A DNA stretch of 62,404 nucleotides, from the NCBI GenBank assembly GCA_017305515.1, contig JAFKKP010000302.1:1-62404 (forward strand), given 5' to 3'. The notes beneath the pieces are model-generated. The model was not told the origin of the DNA. It saw only the letters and a program-made list of their open reading frames with translations, and ran no database searches. Made by a program: the position numbers and the translations under genes. Every line of letters starts with the position of its first letter. Within the stretch, counting starts at the first letter, position 1. Origin of the DNA: Hyphomicrobiales bacterium. Its GTDB lineage: Bacteria > Pseudomonadota > Alphaproteobacteria > Rhizobiales > Xanthobacteraceae. This document shows, one piece after another, positions 49,981-61,565 of the stretch.

Positions 49981-50892
49981 ATGGCCGGGGCAAAGACAGA
50001 ATCGGAATTCGAGCAATTCGCGGCGCGCGCGGCGCCCGCGCTGTTCGTGCTCTTGTGGAGCACGGGCTTCATCGGTACCAAATACGTGCTGTCAGGTTCA
50101 GAGCCGCTGACATATCTGATGGTGCGGATGATCTTCGTCGTCGCGCTGATGGCGATTATTGTCGCGATCTGGCGGCCGAAATGGCCGGACGCGAAAGGCT
50201 TCGCGCACAGCGCGGTTGCGGGACTGCTGGTGCACGGCTTCTATCTCGCCGGCACGGCGATTGCGATCTATCACTCGGTGCCCGCCGGATTGTCCGCGCT
50301 CATTCCGGGATTGCAGCCGATCCTGACATCGACGCTCGCCAATCGCTGGCTCGGCGAGCGCGTCACGCCGCTGCAATGGACGGGGCTGCTGCTCGGTTTC
50401 GCAGGCACGATTCTCGTGCTTCACAGCCGCAACATGTCCGGCGACGTGGGCTGGGGATGGTTTGCGACCGGCGTCGCGCTGGTCAGCATCACGCTCGGCA
50501 CGCTCTATCAGAAACGCTATTGCACAAGGATCGACTGGCGCACCGGCAACCTCATCCAGTTCGTCGCGGCGGGTTTGCTTTACGCGCTCGGCGCGTTCGC
50601 ATTCGAGTCCCGTGCGATTCACTGGACTGCGGAATTCATCCTTGCACTGGCGTGGCTCACTGTCGTGCTGTCGATCGGCTCGATCGGGTTGCTGTACTGG
50701 CTGATCCGCCATTCGGCTGCGACGAGCGTTGCCAGTCTCTTTTATCTCGTCCCGGCCACCACCGCGTTCATGGCCTATGTGCTGTTCGGCGAGAAACTGG
50801 ACATCGTCTCCATCGCCGGCATGGCGATTTGCGCCGCCGCAGTATTGCTTGTGAACAGGCCCGTGAAGACGGAAGTCTCGCCCGGCAGCTAG
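49981..50892 (+). CDS. DMT-superfamily EamA transporter
   Basis: A 303-residue inner-membrane protein with about ten spans in two EamA repeats. The motifs [19 protein letters not shown] and [21 protein letters not shown] in repeat 1, and [20 protein letters not shown] in repeat 2, are typical. Such proteins export metabolites or amino acids; the substrate cannot be assigned. The ribosome-binding site is poor. Confidence 0.9.
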   Translation: MAGAKTESEFEQFAARAAPALFVLLWSTGFIGTKYVLSGSEPLTYLMVRMIFVVALMAIIVAIWRPKWPDAKGFAHSAVAGLLVHGFYLAGTAIAIYHSVPAGLSALIPGLQPILTSTLANRWLGERVTPLQWTGLLLGFAGTILVLHSRNMSGDVGWGWFATGVALVSITLGTLYQKRYCTRIDWRTGNLIQFVAAGLLYALGAFAFESRAIHWTAEFILALAWLTVVLSIGSIGLLYWLIRHSAATSVASLFYLVPATTAFMAYVLFGEKLDIVSIAGMAICAAAVLLVNRPVKTEVSPGS

Positions 50893-50938
50893 TTGCAGCG
50901 GCTTCCGCCTGATGCGAAACTGGCGGCGGGGTTATTTC

Positions 50939-51688
50939 ATGCACGAAATTCTCGTTGCGGTTGCCATCTTCGCCGCGCTGATCGTGGCCTATGTTCTGAG
51001 CCAGCGGCTTTACGGCTGGCTGCCGGAATCGCAGCGCGAGGAGGATACGCATCAGGTCGTGCGTTCGCTCGCGGGACTGTTCGTCGTCATGGCCTCGCTT
51101 GTGCTTGGCCTGATGCTCAACTCCGCCAAGAGCACGTTCGAGCAGGTCGACCGCAACATGCACCAGTTTGCGACCGACCTCATTTTGTTCGAGCGCACCT
51201 TGCAGCTTTACGGACCCGACGCCAACGACACGCGGCAAAGTCTGCTGGCTTACGTCAAGCGTGCGGCGAATGACGGCCATGTCAGCAATCCCGATCAGGG
51301 CGACCGTATTGCGGAAGAAAATCTCAACGCCATCGGCCGCAACCTGCGCGCTATTCATCCGGCGAATCCCGAACAGGTCGCGCGCTGGCAGGACGCGCTG
51401 ATGCAATACCATAAGATTGTCGAGCGGCGCTGGACGCTGGTCGAGCAGTCCGAAGGCACGATTCCCGCGCCGATGATCGTCATGGTGGTGCTGTGGCTGA
51501 TGCTGATTTTCGCGAGCTTCGGCTACCGCGCGCCGCGCAATGCGGTGACGATTGCGAGCTTTGTCGGCTCGGCCGCGCTGATCGCGGGCGCGATCTATCT
51601 CATCATCGACATGGATGTGCCGTTCTCGGGACCGATTCACGTTTCGGCAAAACCGTTGCAACGCGCGATGGTGGAGATACAGAGGTAA
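50939..51688 (+). CDS. DUF4239/bestrophin-like membrane protein
   Basis: A 249-residue protein with two N-terminal spans (HEILVAVAIFAALIVAYVL and LAGLFVVMASLVLGLML), a helical cytoplasmic middle and two C-terminal spans. I chose ATG 50939 because it places the first span at the N-terminus; an ATG nine codons earlier is possible. The family is unstudied. It follows the transporter by 46 bases. Confidence 0.8.
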   Translation: MHEILVAVAIFAALIVAYVLSQRLYGWLPESQREEDTHQVVRSLAGLFVVMASLVLGLMLNSAKSTFEQVDRNMHQFATDLILFERTLQLYGPDANDTRQSLLAYVKRAANDGHVSNPDQGDRIAEENLNAIGRNLRAIHPANPEQVARWQDALMQYHKIVERRWTLVEQSEGTIPAPMIVMVVLWLMLIFASFGYRAPRNAVTIASFVGSAALIAGAIYLIIDMDVPFSGPIHVSAKPLQRAMVEIQR

Positions 51689-51699
51689 CAGGCCGGAGC

Positions 51700-52650
51700 T
51701 TATCCGGCTTCGTTAATCCGGGTTCGCCGAGATTTGCCGTCCAACGACAGGGCAGCGAATGACATCGGCGCGGCGTTGGGACTCATCACGAAAAACTCTT
51801 CAAGACCGAGCGCGAATTTTGCATAAAGCGACAATTCGCGAGCGACCGACTGGCTGAACAGATTTACCAGCGCGCTGCAATCTCTCACCTTTCCGTTTTC
51901 CGAAAGCTCCACGAGATGAAGTTCGTTCAAATGGCGCAGAACGTTTCTCATCTGTGACGCAGACGAGCCGAACGCTTTCGCGATCGCTGCGGGAGAAGGT
52001 GCTGGAGCGCCATCGAGATGCGCCCGAACCATCGAAGCGCATACGATGAAGCCGTTATCCATGCTGAACAGGTCATAGATCAGCGGAAATTTCCTGATCA
52101 GCAGGATTCCGTCTTCGATATAGGGGTGCCCGATGTCGAGGATCACCTGTTGCAGAAATTGCGGTTCTGAGCGCGCGCGCCGCGCGTAGTTCATTCCGTT
52201 GGCCGTCAGAATGTCGAAGCAGCCGAACGTTTGCGAATACCATTGATGCATCATGTCGATCAATTTGGCGGTCGGCCGATAGAATTTGATCCGCCGGTCA
52301 GCGGTGCTTCGCGAGACCGATACCAGTCCGGCCAGCCTCAGCATCGCAAGGACCGTTTTAAGGACGCGCGGACTGCAATCCCTGCGGCGCTCGCATAATG
52401 CGAGCAGGCGCATGTAGGTCGGCCCGGTCAGCTTGTCGTTATGCGGCGTCTCGTAGTGGAGAAACATCAGATAGCCGACGATCTGACTGCGTGTATGCGT
52501 GCTCGATATTTTGTTGACGAGGCGAGGGCCTTCGCGCCAGCCGAGCAGCGAGGTCGCATAATGGCGGAGTGCTTCGGGAAAATTGTTATGACGAAGAATT
52601 CCATCCGCCGTCGCGGCAAGAACGTCTTGCGTGTCCTGATCCGGACTCAT
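51700..52650 (-). CDS. Putative DNA-binding protein with two winged-helix segments
   Basis: A 316-residue soluble protein without a recognised family. One winged-helix-like segment lies around residues 75-130 (PRVLKTVLAMLRLAGLVSVS then a basic wing RSTADRRIKFYRPT). A second lies around 215-255 (PSPAAIAKAFGSSASQMRNV then LRHLNELHLVELSENGK). Tandem wHTH in one chain is uncommon. The start at 52650 is chosen over an ATG nine codons earlier. It is divergent from the outer-membrane barrel gene, which it might regulate. Confidence 0.6.
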   Translation of the reverse strand: MSPDQDTQDVLAATADGILRHNNFPEALRHYATSLLGWREGPRLVNKISSTHTRSQIVGYLMFLHYETPHNDKLTGPTYMRLLALCERRRDCSPRVLKTVLAMLRLAGLVSVSRSTADRRIKFYRPTAKLIDMMHQWYSQTFGCFDILTANGMNYARRARSEPQFLQQVILDIGHPYIEDGILLIRKFPLIYDLFSMDNGFIVCASMVRAHLDGAPAPSPAAIAKAFGSSASQMRNVLRHLNELHLVELSENGKVRDCSALVNLFSQSVARELSLYAKFALGLEEFFVMSPNAAPMSFAALSLDGKSRRTRINEAG

Positions 52651-52841
52651 GATCTGCCGGCAATTCGTGCGCCTCAAAGGCGTGTTCGAGATCGGGTTCG
52701 ATATTGTGTGCTGCTTATGTCACAGCCAGTGCGGATTTCCAGTGCTTTGAGGCTGGTGAATGACTAAGGTACGTTTTTGCGCGATGTCGATCGCGGCTCC
52801 TATGGCATGGCTGGCCATCGTCTTTCACGAATGGACAAGCC

Positions 52842-53609
52842 ATGAAATCGTTTCTTATCGCCACGGCCATCGTTGCTGTCACCCCAATCTGCGCGCTCGC
52901 GGCCGATATGTCCGCGCCCTATACCAAGGCTCCGTTGCGCGGCGTCGTGGCCGATCCCTGGAACGGCTTCTATGCCGGTGTAAATATCGGCGCCGGCCTG
53001 ACCAGCGGGCCCGTGACGAACAATACCCTCGACGCGACGCCGGGTGCAGGTCCGATTGCGTTTAGCACGGCGAACATCGCAGCGGCGGGCGTAATTGGCG
53101 GTGGGCAGGTCGGTTACAATTTCCGGTTGTCGCCGAATTGGCTGGCGGGTCTTGAGGCTGATTTCCAAGGGTCGTCGCAAAAGGTGACTTCGCTGATCAC
53201 GCAAGCGAACGGTGATTTTCAATCTGTTACCGCGAAGCCCGATTATTTCGGCACTGTTCGCGGACGCCTTGGCTACATCACACCGGGATCGACGTTATTG
53301 TACGCAACCGGCGGATTGGCCTATGGCGACGTAAAGACGAGCATCGCTCACAACCTGTCCAACTATTCGGGCGGCGTGACAGTCAACAGCGGGTTTGTCT
53401 CGCAGGTCAAAACCGGCTGGACGGCAGGGGCGGGATTTGAAACGCCTCTGGCCAGCAACTGGACGGTGAAGGCCGAGTATCTCTACACCAGCCTCGGCAG
53501 TCTCAGCGGTGCGATTCCGATTATCAACGGCGTTCCGTTCGGAACGCAAACCGCAACTGTTTCGATGCGAAACAATATTCTGCGCGGCGGCGTCAACTAT
53601 CACTTCTGA
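52842..53609 (+). CDS. Outer-membrane beta-barrel protein (Omp25/RopB-like)
   Basis: A 255-residue protein with a signal peptide (ending CALAA) and an eight-strand barrel. It has the family start DPWNGFYAGVNIGAG, GGGQVGYNFRLSPNWLAGLE and YFGTVRGRLGYI, and a C-terminal GGVNYHF ending in Phe for BAM recognition. In Rhizobiales such proteins are abundant surface proteins. It is followed by an inverted repeat and a convergent photolyase gene. Confidence 0.9.
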   Translation: MKSFLIATAIVAVTPICALAADMSAPYTKAPLRGVVADPWNGFYAGVNIGAGLTSGPVTNNTLDATPGAGPIAFSTANIAAAGVIGGGQVGYNFRLSPNWLAGLEADFQGSSQKVTSLITQANGDFQSVTAKPDYFGTVRGRLGYITPGSTLLYATGGLAYGDVKTSIAHNLSNYSGGVTVNSGFVSQVKTGWTAGAGFETPLASNWTVKAEYLYTSLGSLSGAIPIINGVPFGTQTATVSMRNNILRGGVNYHF

Positions 53610-53627
53610 CAATTGGTGATTTGCCCT

Positions 53628-53660
53628 TCGTCATGCCTGCGCGTTTCGCGGGCATGACGA
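53628..53660. terminator. Inverted repeat between omp and photolyase genes
   Basis: TCGTCATGCC (53628-53637) and GGCATGACGA (53651-53660) form a perfect 10-bp stem with a further GCG/CGC pairing inside. It lies between convergent genes and lacks a T-run. It resembles a shortened member of the GTCAT-type repeats seen elsewhere in the window. Confidence 0.6.
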
Positions 53661-53713
53661 ATTACGCAAAGGCTGCAGCGCGAGGCGGCGGCGATTGAAG
53701 TTGCTCGCGCGAA

Positions 53714-55177
53714 TTAGCTTCGCGTTTTTTTATAGGCTGCCAGCGCGCGTTCGCGTCCCATCTTGTGATCGACAATCGGCTCGGGATAGTTCTTGCCGAG
53801 CGTGACGCCCGCAGCCGCCAATTCCATCGGCGTCGCCTCCCACGGCTGATGAACATATTTGGGCGGCAGCTTTGCGAGTTCGGGAATCCATTTCGATACA
53901 TACGCGCCGTCGGGATCGAATTTCTCGCCCTGTAAAATCGGATTGAATACGCGGAAGTAGGGCGCGGCATCCGCGCCCGAACCCGCGACCCACTGCCAGC
54001 TTGCTGGGTTGCTGCCGGGATCGGCATCGACCAGTGTGTCCCAGAACCATTTTTCGCCGTCACGCCAGTCAATGAGAAGGTGCTTCACCAGAAACGACGC
54101 GACCACCATGCGCACGCGGTTATGCATGATGCCGGTGTGCCAAAGTTCGCGCATGCCGGCATCGACAATCGGATAGCCGGTGAGGCCGCGCTGCCAGGCG
54201 CGCAATGCCTTCGCATCGCGCTTCCACGGAAATTCGTCGAACGATCCTTGGAGATTCTTCTCGGCGAGATTCGGATGATCGTGCAGCAGATGGCGCGAGA
54301 ATTCACGCCAGCCGACTTCGCTCATGAATTTCACGACATCGCTTTGGATCGCAGGCTTGCGCGCGCTGGCAAAATTCGCGGCGTACCAGATCTGACGCGG
54401 CGAGATTTCGCCGAAGCGCAGATGCGGCGACAGACGTGACGTGCCGTCGCGATCCGGCCGGTCGCGATCCGTGGCGTAGCTCTTGATGTCGTGGTCGAGA
54501 AAATGCTTCAGCCGCTCCTGCGCGGCGGCTTCGCCCGGCGTCCATGTCTCGCGCAATCCGCCGGCCCAGTCGGGTTTTGTCGGCTCAAGATTCCAAGATT
54601 TCAGATCGTCGCTTTTGATCTTCGGACCGGGCGCGAGTTTCTTCGGCGCGGGCAATGGCTTCGATGGGTCGCCCGTTGAGAGCACGCGCTTCCAGAACAG
54701 CGTGAACACGCGCATGCCACGGCCTTCGGCGTTACGGACACGCGACGGCGGCACGAGCAGGTCGCTTGGAAAGACGTTCAGCTCGATGCCGACTTTTTCG
54801 AGCGCGGACGAGACATCCGCTTCAAGTTTTCTTTCGGATGCGATTTCGATGCCGATGCAATAGACCGACGCGGCATCCGTTTCCTTTGCAAGTTTCGCCA
54901 GTACGTCCGCGGATGCGCCAAGCCGCAGCACGAGAGTCTGCCCGAGCTTTTTCAGACTTGCGTCGAGCGCGCGAAGCGATTGCGCCAGCCACCATTTCGA
55001 TGCGCCACCGAGCGGACGAGCGCGCGGCGGCTTCAGCGCCGCGCTGTCTTCATCGAGAATGAAGACGCAGACAATTGGCGCGCCGCTTTCCGACGCAGCG
55101 TGAAGCGCAACATGATCGGAGAGGCGCAGGTCGGTACGAAACCAGACGATGACGGGAGCAGACTTCGCGGCGGGCAT
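53714..55177 (-). CDS. phrB: Deoxyribodipyrimidine photolyase
   Basis: Repairs cyclobutane pyrimidine dimers with blue light and FAD. The 487-residue protein has the N-terminal photolyase domain (VIVWFRTDLRLSDHVAL) and the C-terminal FAD domain, with SRLSPHLRFGEISPRQIW, GYPIVDAGMRELWHTGIMHN and WQWVAGSGADAAPYFRVFNP. These are class I CPD photolyase features. A cryptochrome role is less likely. It is divergent from the DUF2177 gene. Confidence 0.94.
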   Translation of the reverse strand: MPAAKSAPVIVWFRTDLRLSDHVALHAASESGAPIVCVFILDEDSAALKPPRARPLGGASKWWLAQSLRALDASLKKLGQTLVLRLGASADVLAKLAKETDAASVYCIGIEIASERKLEADVSSALEKVGIELNVFPSDLLVPPSRVRNAEGRGMRVFTLFWKRVLSTGDPSKPLPAPKKLAPGPKIKSDDLKSWNLEPTKPDWAGGLRETWTPGEAAAQERLKHFLDHDIKSYATDRDRPDRDGTSRLSPHLRFGEISPRQIWYAANFASARKPAIQSDVVKFMSEVGWREFSRHLLHDHPNLAEKNLQGSFDEFPWKRDAKALRAWQRGLTGYPIVDAGMRELWHTGIMHNRVRMVVASFLVKHLLIDWRDGEKWFWDTLVDADPGSNPASWQWVAGSGADAAPYFRVFNPILQGEKFDPDGAYVSKWIPELAKLPPKYVHQPWEATPMELAAAGVTLGKNYPEPIVDHKMGRERALAAYKKTRS

Positions 55178-55355
55178 CGGCCTATTTCATCCGATTTGCG
55201 TGCGCCTGTCAGTCGGCGATGGCGCGTTTCGCACAGCCATAGTTTCGCCATTCGCTTCCAAGTCCGTCACCGTTTCGCCATTGCGAGTGAAAATTGAAAC
55301 AATTTCGCGCGTAGCGCGTATAAACTTGAGCAGTTTGAGGGGTTTGGAGATTGCC

Positions 55356-55754
55356 ATGAAACGTAACCTGATTTTGTATCTTGCCACGCTGATTTTGATC
55401 GTTCCGATCGATTTTCTGTTCCTCGGCGTGATCGCGAAGAGCCTTTTCACGTCGCAGGTCGGCGACATGCTCGGCACGGTCAAGCCGGTGCCGGCCGTGT
55501 TGTTCTATCTGTTTTACGTCGCTGGAATTCTGATCTTCGTCAGCGCATCGGCGGCGAGCGCGCAGACCACATTGATCTACGGCGCGCTGTTCGGCTTCTT
55601 CTGCTACATGACGTTCGAGTTCACCAACATGGCGATGCTCAAACATTGGTCGTGGACTGTGGTGGTCGTCGATATTGCGTGGGGCACTTTCGTTACCGCT
55701 CTCGCATCGACACTCGGACTTCTGATCGCGAACTGGCTTGCGCCGCGCGTGTGA
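55356..55754 (+). CDS. DUF2177 membrane protein
   Basis: A 132-residue protein with four spans and the DUF2177 pattern PIDFLFLGVIAKSLF, LFYLFYVAGILIFV and YMTFEFTNMAMLKHWSW. The start is ATG 55356 (GGAGATTGCC before it); the 69-codon upstream extension is rejected. Upstream, TTGAAA and TATAAA are 19 bases apart, a weak promoter candidate. In some bacteria such genes lie next to photolyase and cyclopropane-fatty-acid genes. Confidence 0.88.
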   Translation: MKRNLILYLATLILIVPIDFLFLGVIAKSLFTSQVGDMLGTVKPVPAVLFYLFYVAGILIFVSASAASAQTTLIYGALFGFFCYMTFEFTNMAMLKHWSWTVVVVDIAWGTFVTALASTLGLLIANWLAPRV

Positions 55755-55790
55755 CACACGCGGGATTTTGCATTTTGATCAAATGAAAAA

Positions 55791-55816
55791 GGGACGCCGA
55801 AGTGAGCGTCCCTTTT
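55791..55816. terminator. Bidirectional terminator
   Basis: GGGACGC (55791-55797), an 8-base loop, GCGTCCC (55806-55812), then TTTTGTTTT. AAAAA precedes it, giving a T-run on the other strand. It serves the DUF2177 and peroxiredoxin genes, which converge here. Confidence 0.88.
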
Positions 55817-55844
55817 GTTTTGTCCGATCCGGGAAAGCCCCGAT

Positions 55845-56504
55845 TTATTTGGGCTGCGGCACGATGCGGATATACGGCTTCGGCGATTTCCACCCGCCGG
55901 GATAGGTCTTTTTCGCATCGTCGTCGCTGACGGAGCCGGCGATGATGACGTCCTCGCCCTGTTTCCAGTCGGCGGGGGTTGCGACCTTGTGCTTGGCGGT
56001 GAGCTGAAGCGAATCGATCACGCGCAGGATTTCCTGGAAGTTGCGGCCGGTGGTCATCGGATAGATCAGCATCAGCTTGATCTTCTTGTCCGGGCCGATG
56101 ATGTAGACGGTGCGCACCGTCGCGTTGTCCGCCGCCGTGCGTCCGTCCGCGCCGCCGGACGTTGCAGCGGGCAGCATGTTGTAGAGCTTCGACACCTTCA
56201 GATCGGTGTCGCCGATCATCGGGAAGTTCGGCGCCGCGCCCTGCGTTTCCTGAATGTCCTTCGACCACAGCGAATGCTTGTCCACCGGATCGACGCTCAA
56301 TCCGAGCAGCTTCACGCCACGCTTGTCGAATTCCGGTTTCAGTTTTGCAAGTGCACCGAGTTCAGTCGTGCACACCGGCGTGAAATCCTTCGGATGCGAA
56401 AAAAGCAGCGCCCATTTGTCGCCGATCCAGTCGTGGAATTTGATTTTGCCTTCCGTTGTCTCGGCCTCGAAGTTCGGCGCTTCTGCGCCAATCTGAAGAG
56501 TCAT
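55845..56504 (-). CDS. 1-Cys peroxiredoxin (Prx6 type)
   Basis: Reduces hydroperoxides through the peroxidatic Cys45 in FTPVCTTELG. No other cysteine occurs in the 219-residue chain, which fits the 1-Cys class and needs an outside thiol reductant. The long C-terminal arm (TPADWKQGEDVIIAGSVSDD) is typical of Prx6. The start at ATG 56504 has GAGG upstream. Confidence 0.93.
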   Translation of the reverse strand: MTLQIGAEAPNFEAETTEGKIKFHDWIGDKWALLFSHPKDFTPVCTTELGALAKLKPEFDKRGVKLLGLSVDPVDKHSLWSKDIQETQGAAPNFPMIGDTDLKVSKLYNMLPAATSGGADGRTAADNATVRTVYIIGPDKKIKLMLIYPMTTGRNFQEILRVIDSLQLTAKHKVATPADWKQGEDVIIAGSVSDDDAKKTYPGGWKSPKPYIRIVPQPK

Positions 56505-56898
56505 GTCCGGCCTCATGTCTTTGGAGTTAAAGGGAAATTCTCGATGCAGAAATGATATAGCGATCTTTCAAGCAGAGCGGAATGGGCTGCCGAAAAGGAC
56601 AATATCATTTCCCTCGAAGGCTGGTGTCTGGAAATTCCTGCTGCATCCGCCGCCGTTGCCGGAAAGGCGCGCCTGCCGATTTTTATCGCATTAACGAAGA
56701 TGCCCCGAATCCGCCATTGATGGGCCCCACCGAAGTCAAGTCACGCAGGCACTTGGCGTGAACCGCCGGACTGCCGCCTGAGACCAATCGGCAACCATCG
56801 GGAGAGGAAAACAACGCGTATCCGCTTCGTTAACGCATCGTTAATACCCGCATGAAAATGCTGCGGGAAACTGCAAATCAGAAAAGTGAAGACCTGAA
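56505..56898. other. Intergenic region with a candidate CtrA site
   Basis: About 394 bases between divergent genes and no credible gene. The only clear signal is TTAA-N7-TTAA at 56830-56844, listed separately. Confidence 0.5.
56830..56844 (+). promoter_or_regulatory. Candidate CtrA-binding site
   Basis: TTAA (56830-56833), CGCATCG, TTAA (56841-56844) matches the CtrA core TTAA-N7-TTAA exactly, though the next base is T rather than C. It is 54 bases before the ATG of the 198-residue gene, a normal promoter distance. Confidence 0.5.
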
Positions 56899-57495
56899 AT
56901 GTCCGCCGCCAATACGACCCCGAACGGGGCCCTGACCGACCTGATCCGTACCATCGAAACCTCGCAAATCGCAGATCGTTCCGTTGCCGCGCATGCGCTC
57001 GCATTCGTGCGCGATGGTGTCATCACGGGCGAGGGGCCAACCACCAAGGGCCGCGTTCACTTCTCGCGCGCGCTCGATGCTCACGATGTCGCCTGGTGCG
57101 CGCGTATTCTCACCGCAGCTGCGGTCGCCAACCAGCCGGTGAGCCGCGAGGAAGCCGAGACATTGTTCGAGATCAACGACGCTGCTGCCGAGCGCAGCGA
57201 CGATGGCCGTTTCGACGATCTGTTTGCAAAGGCTGTCGTGCATCACGCGGCGTCTGCATCCGGCTTGCCGGTGCCGCCGCGCTCCGTCGCGCTCTCGCCG
57301 GATACTTCAATTGAAAGCTGGGCGCCGACCCGCTCGGTCAATGTCGATATCGAAGTTCTCGAATGGATCGCGAGCCAGATGCGCGGCAAGCGCCGCAGCA
57401 ACCGCACATTGATGACGCTGGTCGCCACCCTGATCGGTGCTGCGACATTGCCGCTGGCTCAGACCATTCCGAACATTCTTGATCTCGGAATGTAA
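56899..57495 (+). CDS. Hypothetical protein with a C-terminal anchor
   Basis: A 198-residue protein, family not recognised. It has a helical N-terminal region with conserved-looking His/Asp/Cys residues (HALAFVRDG, SRALDAHDVAWCARIL). The middle is polar. A hydrophobic segment near the end (TLMTLVATLIGAATLPLAQ) could be a tail anchor. A GAAG-type site lies before the ATG. The possible CtrA site upstream would tie it to cell-cycle or motility control. Confidence 0.65.
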   Translation: MSAANTTPNGALTDLIRTIETSQIADRSVAAHALAFVRDGVITGEGPTTKGRVHFSRALDAHDVAWCARILTAAAVANQPVSREEAETLFEINDAAAERSDDGRFDDLFAKAVVHHAASASGLPVPPRSVALSPDTSIESWAPTRSVNVDIEVLEWIASQMRGKRRSNRTLMTLVATLIGAATLPLAQTIPNILDLGM

Positions 57496-57519
57496 TTCAG
57501 ACTTGCTAATTCGGTATAG

Positions 57520-57546
57520 CGGCGGGGTTTATTGCCCCGCCGTTTT
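57520..57546. terminator. Terminator between convergent genes
   Basis: CGGCGGGG (57520-57527), a 7-base loop, CCCCGCCG (57535-57542), then TTTTC. It overlaps the 3' end of the convergent phosphodiesterase-family gene. Confidence 0.8.
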
Positions 57547-59379
57547 CAGTTTTGCAGGCTCCGCATTAAGCCCAACCGTGCGGCCGGGGAAACCTGCTGC
57601 GTCGAAATAGCGTTGCGTGCCGACGCGCTGGAAATTCAGCACGGTCCGCAATCCGTTCGCGGACGGTTGCGATGCTATCGTTCCCCTGAACGCTTGCGGC
57701 GTTACGCCGTTCGGCATTGTTTCGGTCATTGCGCGGCCGAGCAGATTGCCTTTGACGGTCGGCGACAGGCCCATCAGTTTGGCGGCGGTCACGCCGACGT
57801 CGGCGTTGCTGACAGGAAGTTCGTTCGCATATCCGGATTTGAAATCGGGCCCGATCGCCGCCATGAAATTCCGCGTGTCTCCGCGCCCGAAACTGCCGTG
57901 CATGCCCTGGCCTTGCCGCAGAACCGTATCGGCGACTTCAACCGAACAGACCGTCGGCTCGTCGCAGCCCTTCGCGTAAGACCGGAAATTCAGCACAATC
58001 GACGGATGCGGCGTGACCGCTGCGCCTTTCAAACCCAGCGCGGAAAGCGGAAGCGTTCCCGGAATGCGTCCGAGATCGTCGTCCACGAAAAGGCCGCTAG
58101 TGTAGTCCTGCTCAAGCAGCGCCTTGACGACATTGACAGCCAGCTTGCGGTCCTTGTTCGGCAGGTAAATCAGATCCGATCCGCCGTTGGTTGCAACGAC
58201 CACATCGGGCTTTGCAGGGTTCTTGCCGATCAGACCGTTGCCGGCCTTGGGGTAAGCGCCGTCGGCGACTTTCGCATTCTTGTCGTTCGGATCGAACAGC
58301 GGAAGGTTAAGCGCCTTCGCAAGGTCGATTGCGACAAAGCCCATCGGCAGAAAGCCTTCCGGCGTGTCCGGATAGTTCACCTTCACGGTCGAACTGGTCT
58401 TGCTTTCCTTTGAGATCGTCGAAAAGCCGTGGTCGGCCGAAACGACGATGTTGGTTGTGGCGGCGAGCCCGAGATCGTCCAACGCTTTGCGCAACTGCGC
58501 GAGATTGTTGTCGGCATTCCTGATGCCCGCCATCGACGTCGGGCCGTTAATGCCGGGAGTGATCGTATTCAGGCTGTCGCCGTTATTGTGCTGCGAACCG
58601 TCCGGATCGCGTGACCAAACGACAAGCACGAACGGCTTGCCGCGTGCCTTGAACATCGGCAGCACCACCTTTGTTGCAACGTCTGTGAAATAGGCCTGCT
58701 GCGCCACATTAGCGGCAGTCGTGCCAGGCGTTTTGGAATCGCCGGCCTTGCCGTTGTCGCCGCGCGACGGCGTTGCAAGCGGCAAGCTCGCTTTGGTCAA
58801 AGCCTCCTGCATTTCCTGCGACAGCGGCACGCCGTTTTTGCCGCCCGTGGAATCGTCGATGACCACGGAATGAAGGCCGGGTTTGTCGGCTCGATCGGTG
58901 TGATCGAAAACAAGCGTCGGTCCGACCTTGCCGATGGCGGCGGTGCTGTAGCCTTTGTCGCGCGCCAGCTTAAGGATCGTTTCCTCATTGATGTAGTTGC
59001 CTTTGAAGTGCTCATCGACATCGCCGAGCACGGCGTCGTTCTCAATGAACGGTGTCACTGTGCCGCCGGCGGTGGCGACCGGATACGCCGTATAGATCGT
59101 ATTGCTGAACGTGCCGGTGTCGCCGAGGTAGTGGCCGGTTGCCATCGCCGAGCCGTTCGCCATTGTGAAAGTGGGGAACAGCGAATGCGAGTTCTTGAAA
59201 TTGATACCCTCGTCACGCACTTCCGCCATCGCGGGTGCGGTTTCCGGCGTGACAACCATCGCGCGCAGGCCGTCGGGAATGAACAGGATCAGGTTTCGGG
59301 GCTGGCTGTTTTGGGCGAGAGTGGAAGAAGCCGACGCAGTGAGCAGGCAGGCTGAAACAAGAGCGGTGATGCGATGCAT
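57529..59379 (-). CDS. Exported alkaline phosphatase/phosphodiesterase-superfamily enzyme
   Basis: A 616-residue protein with a signal peptide (ending STLAQ). The alkaline-phosphatase-superfamily two-metal site is visible: Asp36 (FIPDGLRA), Thr72 as likely nucleophile (FPTFTMANGS), DPDGSQHNNGD, SADHGFST and a late HGSFGRGD. The threonine nucleophile favours a type I phosphodiesterase or nucleotide pyrophosphatase. It is probably periplasmic. Substrate unknown. Confidence 0.85.
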   Translation of the reverse strand: MHRITALVSACLLTASASSTLAQNSQPRNLILFIPDGLRAMVVTPETAPAMAEVRDEGINFKNSHSLFPTFTMANGSAMATGHYLGDTGTFSNTIYTAYPVATAGGTVTPFIENDAVLGDVDEHFKGNYINEETILKLARDKGYSTAAIGKVGPTLVFDHTDRADKPGLHSVVIDDSTGGKNGVPLSQEMQEALTKASLPLATPSRGDNGKAGDSKTPGTTAANVAQQAYFTDVATKVVLPMFKARGKPFVLVVWSRDPDGSQHNNGDSLNTITPGINGPTSMAGIRNADNNLAQLRKALDDLGLAATTNIVVSADHGFSTISKESKTSSTVKVNYPDTPEGFLPMGFVAIDLAKALNLPLFDPNDKNAKVADGAYPKAGNGLIGKNPAKPDVVVATNGGSDLIYLPNKDRKLAVNVVKALLEQDYTSGLFVDDDLGRIPGTLPLSALGLKGAAVTPHPSIVLNFRSYAKGCDEPTVCSVEVADTVLRQGQGMHGSFGRGDTRNFMAAIGPDFKSGYANELPVSNADVGVTAAKLMGLSPTVKGNLLGRAMTETMPNGVTPQAFRGTIASQPSANGLRTVLNFQRVGTQRYFDAAGFPGRTVGLNAEPAKLKTAGQ

Positions 59380-59549
59380 GAGGTTCTCCCCGAACGGTCC
59401 ATCGGACCAGCCATGCCGGCCCGCAGACCTTGTAGGTTTTGGTTACGACGGAATTGTTACAAGTTGCGGCCTATGCCAAATTGCGGCATCTGAAGGCTTA
59501 TAAGTTCCGATCCCGCCCTCAAGACCCAAGCAAATCAAGCAAAAAACCG

Positions 59550-61561
<2,012 letters not shown>

Positions 61562-61565
<4 letters not shown>

